A stretch of 64,000 nucleotides of DNA from Anastrepha obliqua (Eukaryota; Arthropoda; Insecta; Diptera; Tephritidae), in assembly GCF_027943255.1 (NCBI RefSeq), contig NC_072895.1, positions 84,012,001-84,076,000 on the forward strand, given 5' to 3'. Shown here in pieces: positions 45,006-56,209 of the stretch. Position 1 is the first letter of the stretch, and each line of letters begins with the position of its first letter. A program made the translations under genes and the position numbers. The notes under the pieces were generated by a model. It saw only the letters and a list, made by a program, of their open reading frames with translations, ran no database searches and was not told where the DNA came from.

Positions 45006-46725
45006 CGTATTATACAATAAGACAAGCAACGGGGGCCATAAAGGTCGAACAAAAAGATTTCGTTCACTTTATTTATTAAAAAAAGTTATTCAAAAACAAA
45101 ATTAGATGATTGACTTTGTGCCACCTTGTACATAAGTATTTATTAAATTCATATTCAGGCTATACAAATTTAAGTGCTATTAAGATCATCTAAATATCCT
45201 GCAGTTATGACCAAGCAAGTAGCTGCATACAAACATAGATTTGCATACAAAGTTTTCACGTGAAAGTAGATCCACAGAAATACTGCACTTAATCCTAAAG
45301 CAACTGAAAGCCATAAACTTCTTCGAATGCAAGATGTAAATTTTTCCCAGAACAACGTAGTAACCAATACTGCTTTTAACATCTTCTTCTGCTATGCAGC
45401 ACCTGTGCCCCGAAATCCATGAGTCCAAAACAAAGTTATTCATTTTTACCTGCGCTTGACTGAAATATTGTGGCCGGCTACAGTTTTAATTTCGCAACGT
45501 AAACTTTTTTAGCCAAACTTTTCGATTTGTGCAAACGAGACGATTGCAAGTCCAATGGCAAGACGCGTGAGGCGAGCGGAAGCTAAACTTTAGAAATTGC
45601 ACTAAATCGTCAAAGTCCTTTGCAAATTCGCATGGCCATCAAGCACCCGCCCCCAACAATAATTCCCTAAACGAGAGCACAGTAGTGAGAGGAGCGGAGA
45701 ATACACTCGCATTACACCTTGAGAGTATGTGCGTAGGTGTGTGTAATGTCGGCAGGGTGACAGACGTACGACTTCATCCTGACAAAAGTTTTACTTCATT
45801 TGCAAAATTATTATTTTTTCCCCATTTTTTTTTATTTTTTTACTTTTTTAATTTTTATTCTTTTCATTGTAGTTGCTCTTATTGGCGTAGTTGTAATGGA
45901 AGCCTGAGAAAGTTTCACAACTTAAAGCGAATTAAGTGGGATTTTTGTCCACTTTCGGCGAGCACGCAAAAGCCGGTAGAATGGCTGTGGGCGCTGTAAA
46001 CAGGCAAGAGCCTGTACTCTTGGGTGGGAGAATAAAAAATGCAAAAAAAAGCAAGTGCGAGAGATCGGCTTAAATTGTTTAGTAGGCTTAAATGCGCTTA
46101 CAGTGCACAAAGTTGTCGCCATTTTAGTTTTTAATTCCGCCTAAGTGAGAAGTTAGCATCAGTTGATGGATGAGGAGGAAGCTGGAGCAGCTATGGCTAT
46201 GGATGGCTATATGTACGGATACCCGGAGCAAGTATTTAAATGACATTTTTAGTAGGAATAGAGTTTGATTAAATAACTCTGAGCGAAATTATTTAATTTA
46301 TTATGAAAGGTTGTGCGTATGAAATTTGTGATAGGAGGCATTGAAAAAATGGTATTTGAGACAAATAAGTTAAAAGTTTTGCATTTGCTAACACTAACCA
46401 TCAACTCCATTACGTGGTGTATAGTCCACTTCATCATTACTATTATTATTAACTAATCTTAATTAATATTTTTTATACTCTGATTGGTTGGTAAAAGTGG
46501 TGATTCATCCAGAATCCAACAAGCGCTTCCGCACGATTTTGTTGCCACATCCTCGCTACCAACTTGTTTAACAGTTGTTTACAGCAAGACTATATGGATA
46601 AGTCTGTGCGATTTAAGAACCATAGATAGTTGACATCCAAGCCAGACAGTTGTTCGAGACTCTCGAACGGCAGTTTGGCCAGGGCTAACATTCTATCCTT
46701 ACATACCTCTTCTTCTTCTTAATTG
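45006..46725. other. No gene recognised; possible DD41D 3' end at the left
   Basis: The segment 45050-45135 (tttattaaaaaaagttattc, attagatgattgac) resembles the 3' flank of the DD41D relic that ends near 50265. The rest, including a more GC-rich part at 45530-46250, has no recognisable gene or repeat. Confidence 0.35.
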
Positions 46726-46726
46726 A

Positions 46727-48146
46727 CGTGATAACCGCTTACGTGATTTTGGCCGAGTTTAACAAAACGCGGCAGTCGTTTCTTTCTCGTGCTAACTGGC
46801 GGTAGTTGGACACACCAAGTGAAGCCAAGACCTTCTCCACCTGATCTTTCCAACACAGAGGAGGCCTTACTCTTCCTCTGCTACCACCAGCATCAAATAC
46901 TTTCAAAGCCGGAGCGTTTGTATCAATTCGGACAACATGACCCAGCCAACGTAGCCGCTGGATCTTTATTCGCTGCGCTATGTCTATGTCGTCGTAAGGT
47001 TCATACAGCTCATCGTTCCATCGCCTGTGATATTCGCCGTTGTTGTCATCGTCCACGCTTCTGCGCCATACGTTAGAACGGGCATGATGAGTGTCTTGTA
47101 AAGTGTTTGTTTTGTTCGTCGACAGAGGACTTTACTACTCAATTGCCTACTTAGTCCAAAGTAGCACTTGTTGGCAAGAGAGATTCTACGTTGGATTTCA
47201 AGACTGACTTTGTTATAGGTGTAGATGCTGGTTCCTAAATACACGAAGTCTTTTACAACCTCGAAATTATAACTGTCAACAGTGACGTGCGTGCCGATAC
47301 GCGAGTGCGCCAACTGTTTGTTTGAACACAGGAGGTACTTCCTTTTATGCTCGTTCACCACCAGACCCATTCGCTTTGCCTCTTTATCCAGTTTGGGGAA
47401 GGCAGAACTAACAGCGCGGTTGTTAAGGTCGATGATGTCGATATCATTGGCATACGCCAAGAATTGTACGCTCTTATAAAATATTGTGCCTGAGCGATTA
47501 AGTTCTGCGGCTCGTACGATGCTCTCCAACATCAGGTTAAAGAAGTCACACGACGGCGAGTCACCCTGTCTGAAGCCTCGTTTGGTATCAAACGGCTCGG
47601 AGGCGTCCTTCCCAATTCTGACAGCGCTGCTGGTGTTGAGCAACGTCATCTTACAAAGCCATATTAGTTTTGTGGGGATAGCAAATTCAGACATCGCGGC
47701 ATACAGATTACTCCTTTTCGTACTGTCGAATGCAGTTTTGAAATCGACGAAAAGATAGTGTGTGTCGATTCTCCTTTCATGGGTCTTTTCCATGATTTGG
47801 CGTATTGTGAATATTTGGTCGATGGTAGACTTTCCAGATCAAAAGCCACACTGATAAGGTCCAATCAGTTGGTTGACGGTGGGCTTGGGCCTTTTCCACA
47901 ATACGCCCGCTAAAACCTTATAGTGGATATTCAGAAGACTAATCCCGCGGTAATTGGCACAGATTTCAGGATCGCCCTTATTATGGATTGGGCAGAGCAC
48001 ACTTAAGTTCCGATCGGCAGGCATGCTTTCATCCGACCATATTTTGCATAGGAGCTGATGCATGTACCTTACCAGCTCCTCGCCCCCATGTTTGAGTAGC
48101 TCAGCTGGCAGCCCGTCGGCGCCCACGGCTTTGTTATCCCAAGATT
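46727..48146 (-). pseudogene. RTE-type LINE, 5'-truncated, reverse transcriptase to 3' end
   Basis: The minus strand reads ADGLPAELLKHGGEEL (about 48070-48120), NYRGISLLNIHYKVL (about 47910-47955), THYLFVDFKTAFDS (about 47730-47770) with the first palm aspartate, FRQGDSPSCDFFNLMLE (about 47530-47580), and FLAYANDIDII (about 47430-47460), where the catalytic YADD has become YAND. Later come FVYLGTSIYTY and the tail RLRWLGHVVR (about 46940). A TGA stop lies at 47839-47841 (CGFR expected as in related elements) and a frameshift lies near 47000. The 3' end is a CTT/AAG repeat at about 46726. The 5' cut-off near 48146 is typical of truncated LINE insertions. Confidence 0.85.
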
Positions 48147-48293
48147 TCTACTGAACTCAAAATCACCTTTAATGCAGTAAGTAAAAACTGTCGAACAATT
48201 TCGGGTTTACCCATCAAAAGTAAAGTATACCGCAAATTTTTAACGCAGTACAGAATAGGAAAATTGCCAAAGGTAAATAATTAGCGGCCGCTG

Positions 48294-48305
48294 TAGCCGA
48301 ATGGG
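48294..48305 (+). promoter_or_regulatory. Internal Pol III promoter A box of SINE copy 6
   Basis: TAGCCGAATGGG fits the A-box consensus TRGYNNARNNGG. It is the 5' half of the internal promoter that a tRNA-derived SINE carries with it. Confidence 0.7.
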
Positions 48306-48346
48306 TTGGTGTGTGACTACCATTCGGAGTTCACAGAGAGAACGTC

Positions 48347-48357
48347 GGTTCGAATCT
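48347..48357 (+). promoter_or_regulatory. Internal Pol III promoter B box of SINE copy 6
   Basis: GGTTCGAATCT matches the B-box consensus GGTTCGANTCC at 10 of 11 positions and lies about 42 bp after the A box. Related B-box sequences are visible in copies 1, 4 and 5. Confidence 0.75.
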
Positions 48358-48589
48358 CGGTGAAACACCAAAATTAAGAAAAACATTTTTCTAATGGCGG
48401 TCGCCCCTCGGCAGGCATTGGCAAACCTCCGAGTGTATTTCTGCCATGAAAAAGCTCCTCATAAAAATATCTGCCGTTTGGAGTCGGCTTGAAACTGTAG
48501 GTCCCTCCATTTGTGTAACAACGTCAAGACGCACCCCACAAATAGGAGGAGGAGCTCGGCCAAACACCCAAAATAAAATAAAATAAGTG

Positions 48590-49394
48590 CAAAACTGCTT
48601 CCAAGCGGGACAAGGAAGCCAATGTATATTGCCAAAACGTAACAGCGACAAAGTTTGGTCGAGAGAAGTCGTTGAATATGGCGTAGTGATGGCTTAAAAG
48701 GGTTCGGCTTTTGAGGAAAAGTATGTAAAAAACTGAAGAACGTGTTTGGTCAAAATAAATCGTCTTAGTCAGACGAACGCGAATGGATTTGGAGAAGCAA
48801 AAGCCATATCAAGTCTACATAGAAGGGTCCAATTATGGTGTAGGGTTTCAGGATAGCCGAGGTAGGCTCACAAAAAATTTAAAACGATTGGAACACTGAG
48901 GTTTACAATACCACAGACATTGTATTTCAACAATATATTGATTCGAAATATGCAGCAAGGAAAACCTGTAAGTGGTTCCATGACAAAAGAAACTCTTGAC
49001 TGGCCGCTGCACTCTACAAACCTCAAATCCATGGAACATTTTTGACACATATTAAAGCTATCGATGGCTAGAGAAACCGATACTACAGCTAAGTTGTGAC
49101 GTGCAGCGCAGCAACCATGGAATTTGATTTGATCAGATGTATATAAAAACCTCGTGGCAAGAATGTATGACTAGAAGCATAATATTGATGCGTCGGATGC
49201 CAAGATAAAATATTAATACTAATTTTATACATACAACCATTCCGAATTATACGTAGCCAGATTCTGCAACATGGTTTTCGATTTCGCCCCAAATTTAAAT
49301 TAATACTCCAACTGGATGTGGTGTCAAAATTGTTTTTTAATTTTTTCACTGCAGTTACGGAAGGTAGAAATCAAACGAGTCTCTAACAAGTAGT
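48590..49394. other. No confirmed element
   Basis: Short frames without motifs. I recognise nothing here on either strand. Confidence 0.3.
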
Positions 49395-50200
49395 GCTTAA
49401 ACTGGCTGACAAAATCGCGGATGTAGCTACCGACGTCGCTGAGAACGAAGAGGCAAACCAGAAAACGGGCCGCCCAACAGGGCATCACTAGTGTCACCAT
49501 TTTAGTGAAAGACTTTCACATGTTCTCGTACAAAGTGCAAAACAGTGTTAAACAGAATTACTATCAAACCATCCTCAATCTCAACAACGAAGAGGACAAG
49601 GCGCATTGTCACTTCAGCGGTTTCGTCAATAAACAAAATTTTCCTTTTCGGGACACTAAAAATCCGTATGTGATAAATCAAGAGCTATTTCATCGACTCA
49701 GAGTCCCGTTCACTCAGGAGTAGTGGTTGGATCGCATTTTTTGTTCTTTTGGTTTTTTTGACGTCAGTGGCACTACGATCACTCTTTCTGGTGAACGCTA
49801 CAGGGCTATGATACGCAACTTCTTATGCCGGAATTGAATGGGCGAGGCTTGGTGAACATATTTTTTCACCAAGACGGTGCAACCACACATAACAATGGCC
49901 ACAATGGGTGTGAATGGAAGCCTTTTCTGGCCGCGTAGTCTCCCGTTTGGCGATTTGGCATCGCTTACAAGATCGGCCGATTTAACCTTCCCTTCTCCTT
50001 TCTTCTTATTTCTTTGGGCCTACTTGAAGTCCCCATAGTTGGGGCTTATACCACCAAGCCTTAAGGAGAATTTTCGACAGGAATGTGCAAAGTCATGAAA
50101 AATGCGATAAAGCGGATCGAAATGTGTATCAACACTGCTGGCAGCAACTTGGCGGATATCATCTCTTCCACTTAAATGAAAATAAATTTTCACTCATTCA
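49395..50200 (+). pseudogene. DD41D-type transposase, heavily decayed
   Basis: Scattered blocks in changing frames: KIADVATDVAENEE (about 49410) and TGRP (about 49465) from the DNA-binding region, TLSGERYRAMI-like sequence (about 49780-49810), FFHQDGATTHNN (about 49865-49905) with the second catalytic Asp, and VMKNAIKRIEMCINTAGSNL and ADIIS (about 50090-50165) at the C-terminus. Unrelated sequence separates the second block from the C-terminus, and the third Asp is lost. A further DD41D lineage. Confidence 0.6.
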
Positions 50201-50264
50201 TTTTTTGTTTTTTTTTTATTTATTAAAAAAGGTATTAAAAAAAATTAGATGACTCATTTTGTAT

Positions 50265-50450
50265 AAGTACTCGAGTGGAACCCCCACGATCACGAAGGAG
50301 AGGGCGACCCAGAAGTACATGGATAAAAACGGTACATGCTAAATGTCAACAAATTGGTAGCTGGCCTTATATTTGAGGAATTCGCAAAATCCGGATGGAT
50401 GGAATGCGTTTAGGGCATTTCCGTGAGAGAGAAAAAAGATATAACGTAGA
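50265..50450 (+). pseudogene. RTE-type LINE C-terminal fragment
   Basis: RVEPPRSRRRGRPRSTWIK, then TVHAKCQQIGSW, a shift, and a RKIRMDGMRL-like end. This is the basic tail found at the C-terminus of RTE-like reverse transcriptase polyproteins. Short, with no 3' tail recognised. Confidence 0.5.
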
Positions 50451-50454
50451 GGAA

Positions 50455-51900
50455 AAGGAGAGAACACAGTTAAAATATAACATAATATGCAAATAACACA
50501 TTTTTAGATCAATGAATTCAAAAGTTTTCTCAGAAAAATTTCTGGAAAATTCGTTTTTTTCGGCTTTATAACTGTATATAACCCCTTAAGCCACAAAATT
50601 GATCACAGGCGAGTTTTTATATATGTTTTTTGTTTCGTTTTTGCCACGAAATATTTTGGTTTTTGTTCTTTATTTATATAAATTAAAAAAGAAATTTAGG
50701 TTTCAAAAAATCGAAGAATTTTAAAGTTTTCCGATGAGTTAAGGGGCCCTATTAATTTTATGAGTCACTGTAATGTGTTTAATGGAATAAAAGTTAATGA
50801 GTCCAAGCAAAAGCATAGTTGTAATATTATCAATTTCCTTTCGAGTATTTCCTTGAAGGCAATAAATTCTAATAAATTATACATTTCCTCATACGACCAC
50901 TTAACGATCAGCAAAACTGCCGAGTGGGAGTAACTAATAAAAATTAATATCAAATAAAGACCACCACCTCATTCTTTATCTTCAAAGCTGCGTTTACTGC
51001 AGTCGCTGCCATTTCGCTGTCTTTCGCTGATGTCTAATACGCTGCCATTTCTAACGCAGTTGCTTATCGCATAATGGAAATGGCATTTTAATTACGTGTT
51101 TATTAGCTTTATCAACCGCCGGAGTATACACTTGTGTGCGTTAGCCACACACACACACATATGCGTTCTCGAGTTAATATTCTTTCATAGATGAGCTTTG
51201 TGTGCGAATTCATACATACATACATACATACGCTCATGTGTATATCTGTGCATATATCATTGATTTATGGCATAAGAGCAGGCGTTGAGACGTGGCGAAC
51301 CCCAAACTAGCTTAGTAAGGCGTTTGATGACGTTTCAATTAAACTAATGTCGTGTCACAAACAAATTGATATCAATTCGTTTATCTTTGTATGTACTTCT
51401 GTATGTATGTACGCACATACCCTGCAAGGAAATCCACTAGTACTGGCCAGGTGCGTTTCCAGTGGATTTAGAGCCTTTACTAATCCGCATAGCCTCAGTT
51501 TCCCTTACAATTAAGTGGTAAAGTTTCCACGACGATGCCCTTGAAAGTATCAATAGGTCACTACTATATCACACTAGAAAGTATATCTATTTTTGGACTT
51601 TGCAAGTGGCGTAATATCGCTAGGGTTTAACCAGAAATTTATTTTACTGACTCAGATTTTCTCTGCAGAGCATCTGTTAGGCGCCCGTGACACGATATTG
51701 TTTCGGTTGGTTATTTGGCGGCTTGTGAATATTTATGTTTGCGGTTTCGTTCGCCACAAATTAAATTGAAGCATTAAATAAGACTTGAAATCAAATTTTG
51801 AATTTCAAATATGTATAACCATAATGTAATTCGAGGCAATGGGATAATACAACTAAGAACTTAACGAGGGACTATACTATATGTAAATTATAAATTAAAA
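50455..51900. other. No gene recognised; short simple repeats
   Basis: The block 50500-50770 is AT-rich with TTAAGGGG-like motifs on both strands. The part 50960-51480 is closer to balanced composition, with CA- and CATA-type microsatellites near 51147-51160 and 51212-51232. No coding or transposon motif. Confidence 0.4.
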
Positions 51901-51954
51901 TGAAAAAAAAAAAAAATTTATTGGAAATTTGAAAAAAAAAATTCAGAAAAAAGC

Positions 51955-53650
51955 TTTCATTTAATTCAACCAAATTCATCAAAAGTTAATTAGAATTATC
52001 AAAAGTAAAAAAAAAATTAAATCAAAAAATGGAATTAAAAAAATTTGTGTAAAGCAAATTTCCAAAAAAAAAAATGAAGAAAAAGTTTTAATTTACTTTA
52101 ATCAAATTCATCAAAAGTTAATTAAAATTATTGAAAGTTAACAAAAATTAAATCCATAAAATCGAATTAAAAAAAAAAAATTAAAAAATAGCTAAAAAAA
52201 AATTAGAAAAGAATTATGAAAAAAGGTTTCATTTAATCCAAAAAATCGAGTTAAAAAAATGTATAAAACAAATTAGAAAAAAAATGAAGAACAAGGTTTC
52301 ATTTAACTCAATCAAATTCATCATTAAGATTATTGAGAGTAAAGAAAAAGGTAATCCAAAAAATCGAATTAAACAAACATGTATAAAATGAAGAAAAAAG
52401 TTTCATTTTATTTAATCAAATTCATCAAAAGTTAATTAAAATTATCAAAAGTTAAAAAAAAATTAAATACAAAAAATTGAATTAAAAAAAATTGAACAAA
52501 ACAAATTTACAAAAAAAAGGGTTAAAATTATTGAAAGTAAAAGAAATTAAATCCAAAAATTCGAAGTAAAAAACAAAAATGTATAAAAATTTTAGAAAAA
52601 AATTAAGAAAAAGTTTTCATTTAATTCAATCAAATTCATCAGAAGTTATGGGGAGGTAGGGTTTAGCGCTAAAAAAAACACTTTTTTTGTGAATTTTTTA
52701 CAGAAATATGGCTTAAGATACTTTAATAAAATCAGTTACATGTTATTGTACATCTTTTCAATAAGTTTTTAAAAAATATTAATAATAAAATATTGACAAA
52801 TAAGCCCATGACAGAGTTTTTTTGGAGATATGTTTTTCGAGAGGTGCTCTGCGGTGCCAATCGGCATTCGTCGTAGAATCATCTGAAACTAAAAAAGTCG
52901 AATTTTTCAGTTAAAGTATGACGTAATGCTCCCCCCTACATTAATACAATTTTTTTTTTCATTTTTGTAGTTTTGGTGGCAAGAAAACGTAAAACGAGCA
53001 TTTTTGGCGAAAAATTTCGCCATATTTGTAAGTGAAAAAAAAAGTGATTTAGAAAACGTGTGCCAAATTTGAAAAGAATCGGTTGAATAGTTTCGGAGTT
53101 GTGATTGGCACCGACTTTTAAGAAGTCGTTTCGGGAAAAACGCGTTTGAAAAAATGACTCTGAGAAATTATCGATGCTCCGCATTCGAGGTAGAGTGCCT
53201 ACAAAGGCTATAACTTTGAGAGTTCTGCTCCGATCCACTTAAAATTTTGACACAACATTTTTGAAATGATTTACTATAAGATGAGTGAAGAAAAAAAATT
53301 TCGATTTTGTGACCCTACCCCCCCCCCCCCCCTTAATTAAAATTATCAAAAGTTAAAAAAAAATGAAATCCAAAAAATTGAATTAAAAAAAAAGAAATAT
53401 ATAAAAAAATTTAGAAAAAAATGAAGGAAAAAGTTTTCATTTAATTCAATCAAATTCATCAAAAGTTAATTAAAATTATCAAAAGTTAAAAAAAAACAAA
53501 TTTAATTCAAAAAATTGAATCAAAGAAAAAAATTGTAAAAAAAAATTTAGGTAAAGATTAAGAAGAAAGTTTCCAGTAAATCAATCAAATTCATCAAAAG
53601 GTAATTAAAATTAACAAAAATTAAAAAAAAATAATTAAATCCAATTCAAC
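51955..53650 (+). repeat. Tandem array of a ~135-bp AT-rich unit, split by an insertion
   Basis: A unit containing catttaattcaatcaaattc, then atcaaaagttaattaaaatt, then an A-rich block with aaatccaaaaaatcgaatta, recurs with starts of the central motif near 51969, 52103, 52312, 52424, 52629, 53449 and 53586. Spacing is about 110-137 bp, or about twice the lower value where a unit has decayed. Copies differ by indels in the A-runs. The array stops at 52648 and resumes at 53333 in phase after a foreign insertion. No coding capacity. Confidence 0.85.
52649..53332. mobile_element. 684-bp insertion with G-rich ends and TTA duplication (PIF/Harbinger-like, non-autonomous)
   Basis: The array unit reads agttaattaaaatt; here it is cut at TTA (52646-52648) and resumes with TTA (53333-53335), so 3 bp are duplicated. 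The left end is TGGGGAGGTAGGGT. The right end, in reverse complement, is a G-run followed by GGTAGGGTCAC, so GGTAGGGT is the shared part of a short terminal repeat. A TTA/TAA duplication and G-rich ends are features of PIF/Harbinger elements. No transposase is encoded; the interior is AT-rich with a few unique segments. The C-run at 53314-53332 may have grown after insertion. Confidence 0.65.
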
Positions 53651-53654
53651 CAAG

Positions 53655-54870
53655 TGATCTTCATTATCCTTCGAATGAACTTTCGTTATCATTTAATATA
53701 TCATATTTATTTATTTATTTATTTGTGCATTTACTTCGGACAAATTCCCCTTTCGCAACCCAGTTCCATAACCAAGCAATACTTCTCGATATTTAATTAA
53801 CCAATACGACCCACTCAATACGGGGCATATCTGATTACAGAGAGTGCCCAACAAAATTTCCTGTTTTGCGGTAGTAACCCATCAGCTGACCATCTTTTAA
53901 ATGATTGCTAACCTTAGAGAGTATCAAAAAGAAACACTTCCGATTTGGTTGTATTAGGTTAATGAACAAATGATTTTTTAAATCAACGAGCTAAACCTCC
54001 ACGCGCACTGATAACATGTCAATAAACCACCTTATAAGTCGATGGGCTGGCAAATTCGCTAGGGATCCCCAATCTACAAGTTTTGCTTGGAACTGTCAAC
54101 GAAACAAACATAAACAGCTATTCCAAGTTTTTAAAAATAAGCAATGGTCTATATGAAATAATACTCATCAGATACTTTAGCATGCTTCTTTGTAATAAGT
54201 ATTTCTAAAATTAATTATAAGATAAACAGTGGCTAACCGAAGGTCAATGCTAGTGCCAGAAATGAAAATTTAAAATTTGTAATTTATTTACTTTTTTAAG
54301 TAAAAATAATAATAAAATCAGATCCAACAATCCTTCTGCTTTACTAGCTGCTATTTCTGTCGCCAATATAACTCTTCCACGAATTTGCCGAATTTTTTAT
54401 AACGAGTGACAATCTACCAGCATTACCAATGCCAGAACCTGTTAATGTTGAGGTTAGACGGCAGAAATGGTTAAACGAAATAAAAATAATGGCATCGCTA
54501 AAATATCATTGGAGTGGAGCCCCCAAGGAAAAAAAAATTAAAACAAAATTTTTTATAAAATATTGTAACTTAACTTAATGGGATTCGCCACTAATAACTC
54601 AAATTCAACTATCAACTTCAAATATCAAACTATCCCGTTGTAGGTCCTGACAGCTATTACTCTTTCCCATATTAGTTTTAATATATATTAATTCCAATAA
54701 ATAAATAATTAAATAAATATAATTTAAAAAAATAAACTGCCTTTTTCAAATATTGGCTGGGTATCCAATTTTTGATAGCGCATTCGTGCATTCGATTAGT
54801 ATCTGGCGAATGATATGAGCAATTTTTTAGACGTTCCCACAGCAGTAGGTTCTAAATTACCGGGAGCACC
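53655..54870. other. No gene recognised
   Basis: AT-rich with an ATTT-type run near 53707-53726. Nothing recognised on either strand up to the mariner. Confidence 0.4.
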
Positions 54871-54876
54871 GGACTA

Positions 54877-56157
54877 GGGCTATGAATAAGTTCGTGCGGG
54901 TTTTTTTCGAAATTTGAAACTTTATTGACGTAAAATGGTTACAAAATTTAATATTCAAAGTATTGTCCATCGCTTACTACTACTTTTTCCCATCTTTCTG
55001 GCAATTCACGGATTCCCTTTGTGAAAAATTCGGTCGGTTTTGCCGCAATCCACGAATCGATCCATTTTTTGACTTCATCGTAATTACGGAAGTGCTGGTC
55101 AGCCAGGCCATGTTGCATCGATCGGAAGAGATAGTAATCGGATGGCGCAAGGTCTGGACTATACGGCGGGTGGGGTAGGACATCCCATTTGAGCGTTTCT
55201 AAGTATGTTTTGACCACTTGTGCAACATGTGGCCGAGCATTGTCATGTTGCAAAATAACTTTGTCGTGTCTATCGGCGTATTGCGGCCGTTTTTCTCGCA
55301 GTGCTCGGCTCAAACGCATCAATTGTCGTCGGTAGACATCCCCTGTAATCGTTTCATTCGGTTTCAGTAGCTCATAATACACAACACCCAGCTGGTCCCA
55401 CCAGATACACAGCATAACCTTCAGGCCATGAATATTCTGCGCCGACGTCGATGTTGAAGCATGGCCAGGGTATCCATACGTTGCCCGACGTTTTTGATTG
55501 TCGTAATGGACCCACTTTTCATCGCCAGTCACAATTCGATGCAAAAAACCCTTTCTTTTGTGCCGTTGAAGCAGTTGTTCGCATGCCATAAAACGGCGTT
55601 CAACGTCTCTTGGCTTCAATTCATACGGCACCCAATGGCCTACCTTTCGGATCATTCCCATGGCTTTTAAACGTTTGGAAATGGTTGATTGATCAACTCC
55701 CAAAGTTTTTGCAACCTCTTCTTGCGTTTGAGCCGGATCTTGATCGAGCAATTCCTCCAATTCGGTATCCATGAACTTTGGCGGCGCACCCTCGCGTTCT
55801 TCGTCTTCCAAGCCAAAATCACCACTTTTAAAGCGTGCAAACCACTTCTGACACGTTCGCTCAGCTAGAGCATGCTCACCATAAACTTCCACCAAGATAC
55901 GATGACTTTCGGCTGCTTTTTTCTTCATATTAAAATAATGAAGAAGAATTCCCCGCAAAAACACATTATTTGGCACGAAATTCGACATTTTCAAGTGTGG
56001 TAAAAATATTGTTGTTTACGCTTCAAATAAAAAACTTATACTGACGTTTGTGCCTTACGACAGTAGCTCTCCAATGAATGTTTGGAAATGTGGATCGATG
56101 GAATAATAATCAAGTTACGCCATCTGTTGTAAAACCGCACGAACTTATTCATAGTCC
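54877..56157 (-). mobile_element. Complete mariner element with intact transposase (mauritiana-like)
   Basis: The 1281-bp element has inverted ends GGGCTATGAATAAGTTCGTG on the left and GGACTATGAATAAGTTCGTG on the right (reverse complement), both followed by CGG, one mismatch over 23 bp. The TA duplication is at 54875-54876 and 56158-56159. Mos1 is 1286 bp, so size is normal. It has a single uninterrupted gene on the minus strand covering nearly all of it. Everything needed for movement appears to be present; whether it moves cannot be told from sequence. Confidence 0.95.
54948..55994 (-). CDS. Mariner transposase, full length, DD34D
   Basis: This enzyme cuts the element out at its terminal repeats and inserts it at TA. 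It has 348 codons from the first Met, but the third codon is also Met and begins MSNFVPNN, like Mos1 MSSFVPNK, giving 346 residues against 345 in Mos1. I prefer that start. N-terminal helix-turn-helix segments span roughly residues 5-112. The WVPHEL linker is WVPYEL at 121-126, with His changed to Tyr. Catalytic aspartates are D158 (VTGDEK), D251 (QHDNARPH) and D286 (LAPSD), with 34 residues between the last two. Counted from the third codon they are 156, 249 and 284, as in Mos1. The C-terminus LPERWEKVVVSDGQYFEY is complete. No stop, frameshift or intron. Nuclear action is expected from the family. Confidence 0.95.
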   Translation of the reverse strand: MKMSNFVPNNVFLRGILLHYFNMKKKAAESHRILVEVYGEHALAERTCQKWFARFKSGDFGLEDEEREGAPPKFMDTELEELLDQDPAQTQEEVAKTLGVDQSTISKRLKAMGMIRKVGHWVPYELKPRDVERRFMACEQLLQRHKRKGFLHRIVTGDEKWVHYDNQKRRATYGYPGHASTSTSAQNIHGLKVMLCIWWDQLGVVYYELLKPNETITGDVYRRQLMRLSRALREKRPQYADRHDKVILQHDNARPHVAQVVKTYLETLKWDVLPHPPYSPDLAPSDYYLFRSMQHGLADQHFRNYDEVKKWIDSWIAAKPTEFFTKGIRELPERWEKVVVSDGQYFEY

Positions 56158-56209
56158 TATTAATATCCGGTAACCGACTGTCACTTCAAGAATCCTTGCC
56201 GCTTCTGGA

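Larger units (their letters stand above)
48284..48572 (+). mobile_element. tRNA-derived SINE, copy 6, complete head with Pol III boxes
   Basis: Sense copy beginning GCGGCCGCTGTAGCCGAATG. The head has an A box and a B box at tRNA spacing, with tRNA-like sequence between and around them (accattcggag, aacgtcggttcgaatctcgg). The body then runs to ggaggaggagctcggcc, and the hairpin and TA tail are replaced by AAATA repeats at 48570-48585. The long region between the boxes fits a tRNA with a long variable arm, such as Leu or Ser, but I cannot name the tRNA. No clear target duplication. Confidence 0.85.

Noticed and set aside
48284..48360. A functional tRNA gene in the SINE head
   Set aside because: A and B boxes are present but the acceptor stem and anticodon arm cannot be folded convincingly, and the same head occurs joined to the same body in other copies.
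51955..53650. CRISPR array
   Set aside because: Repeats are long, AT-rich and directly tandem with no unique spacers of constant length, in a eukaryotic window.
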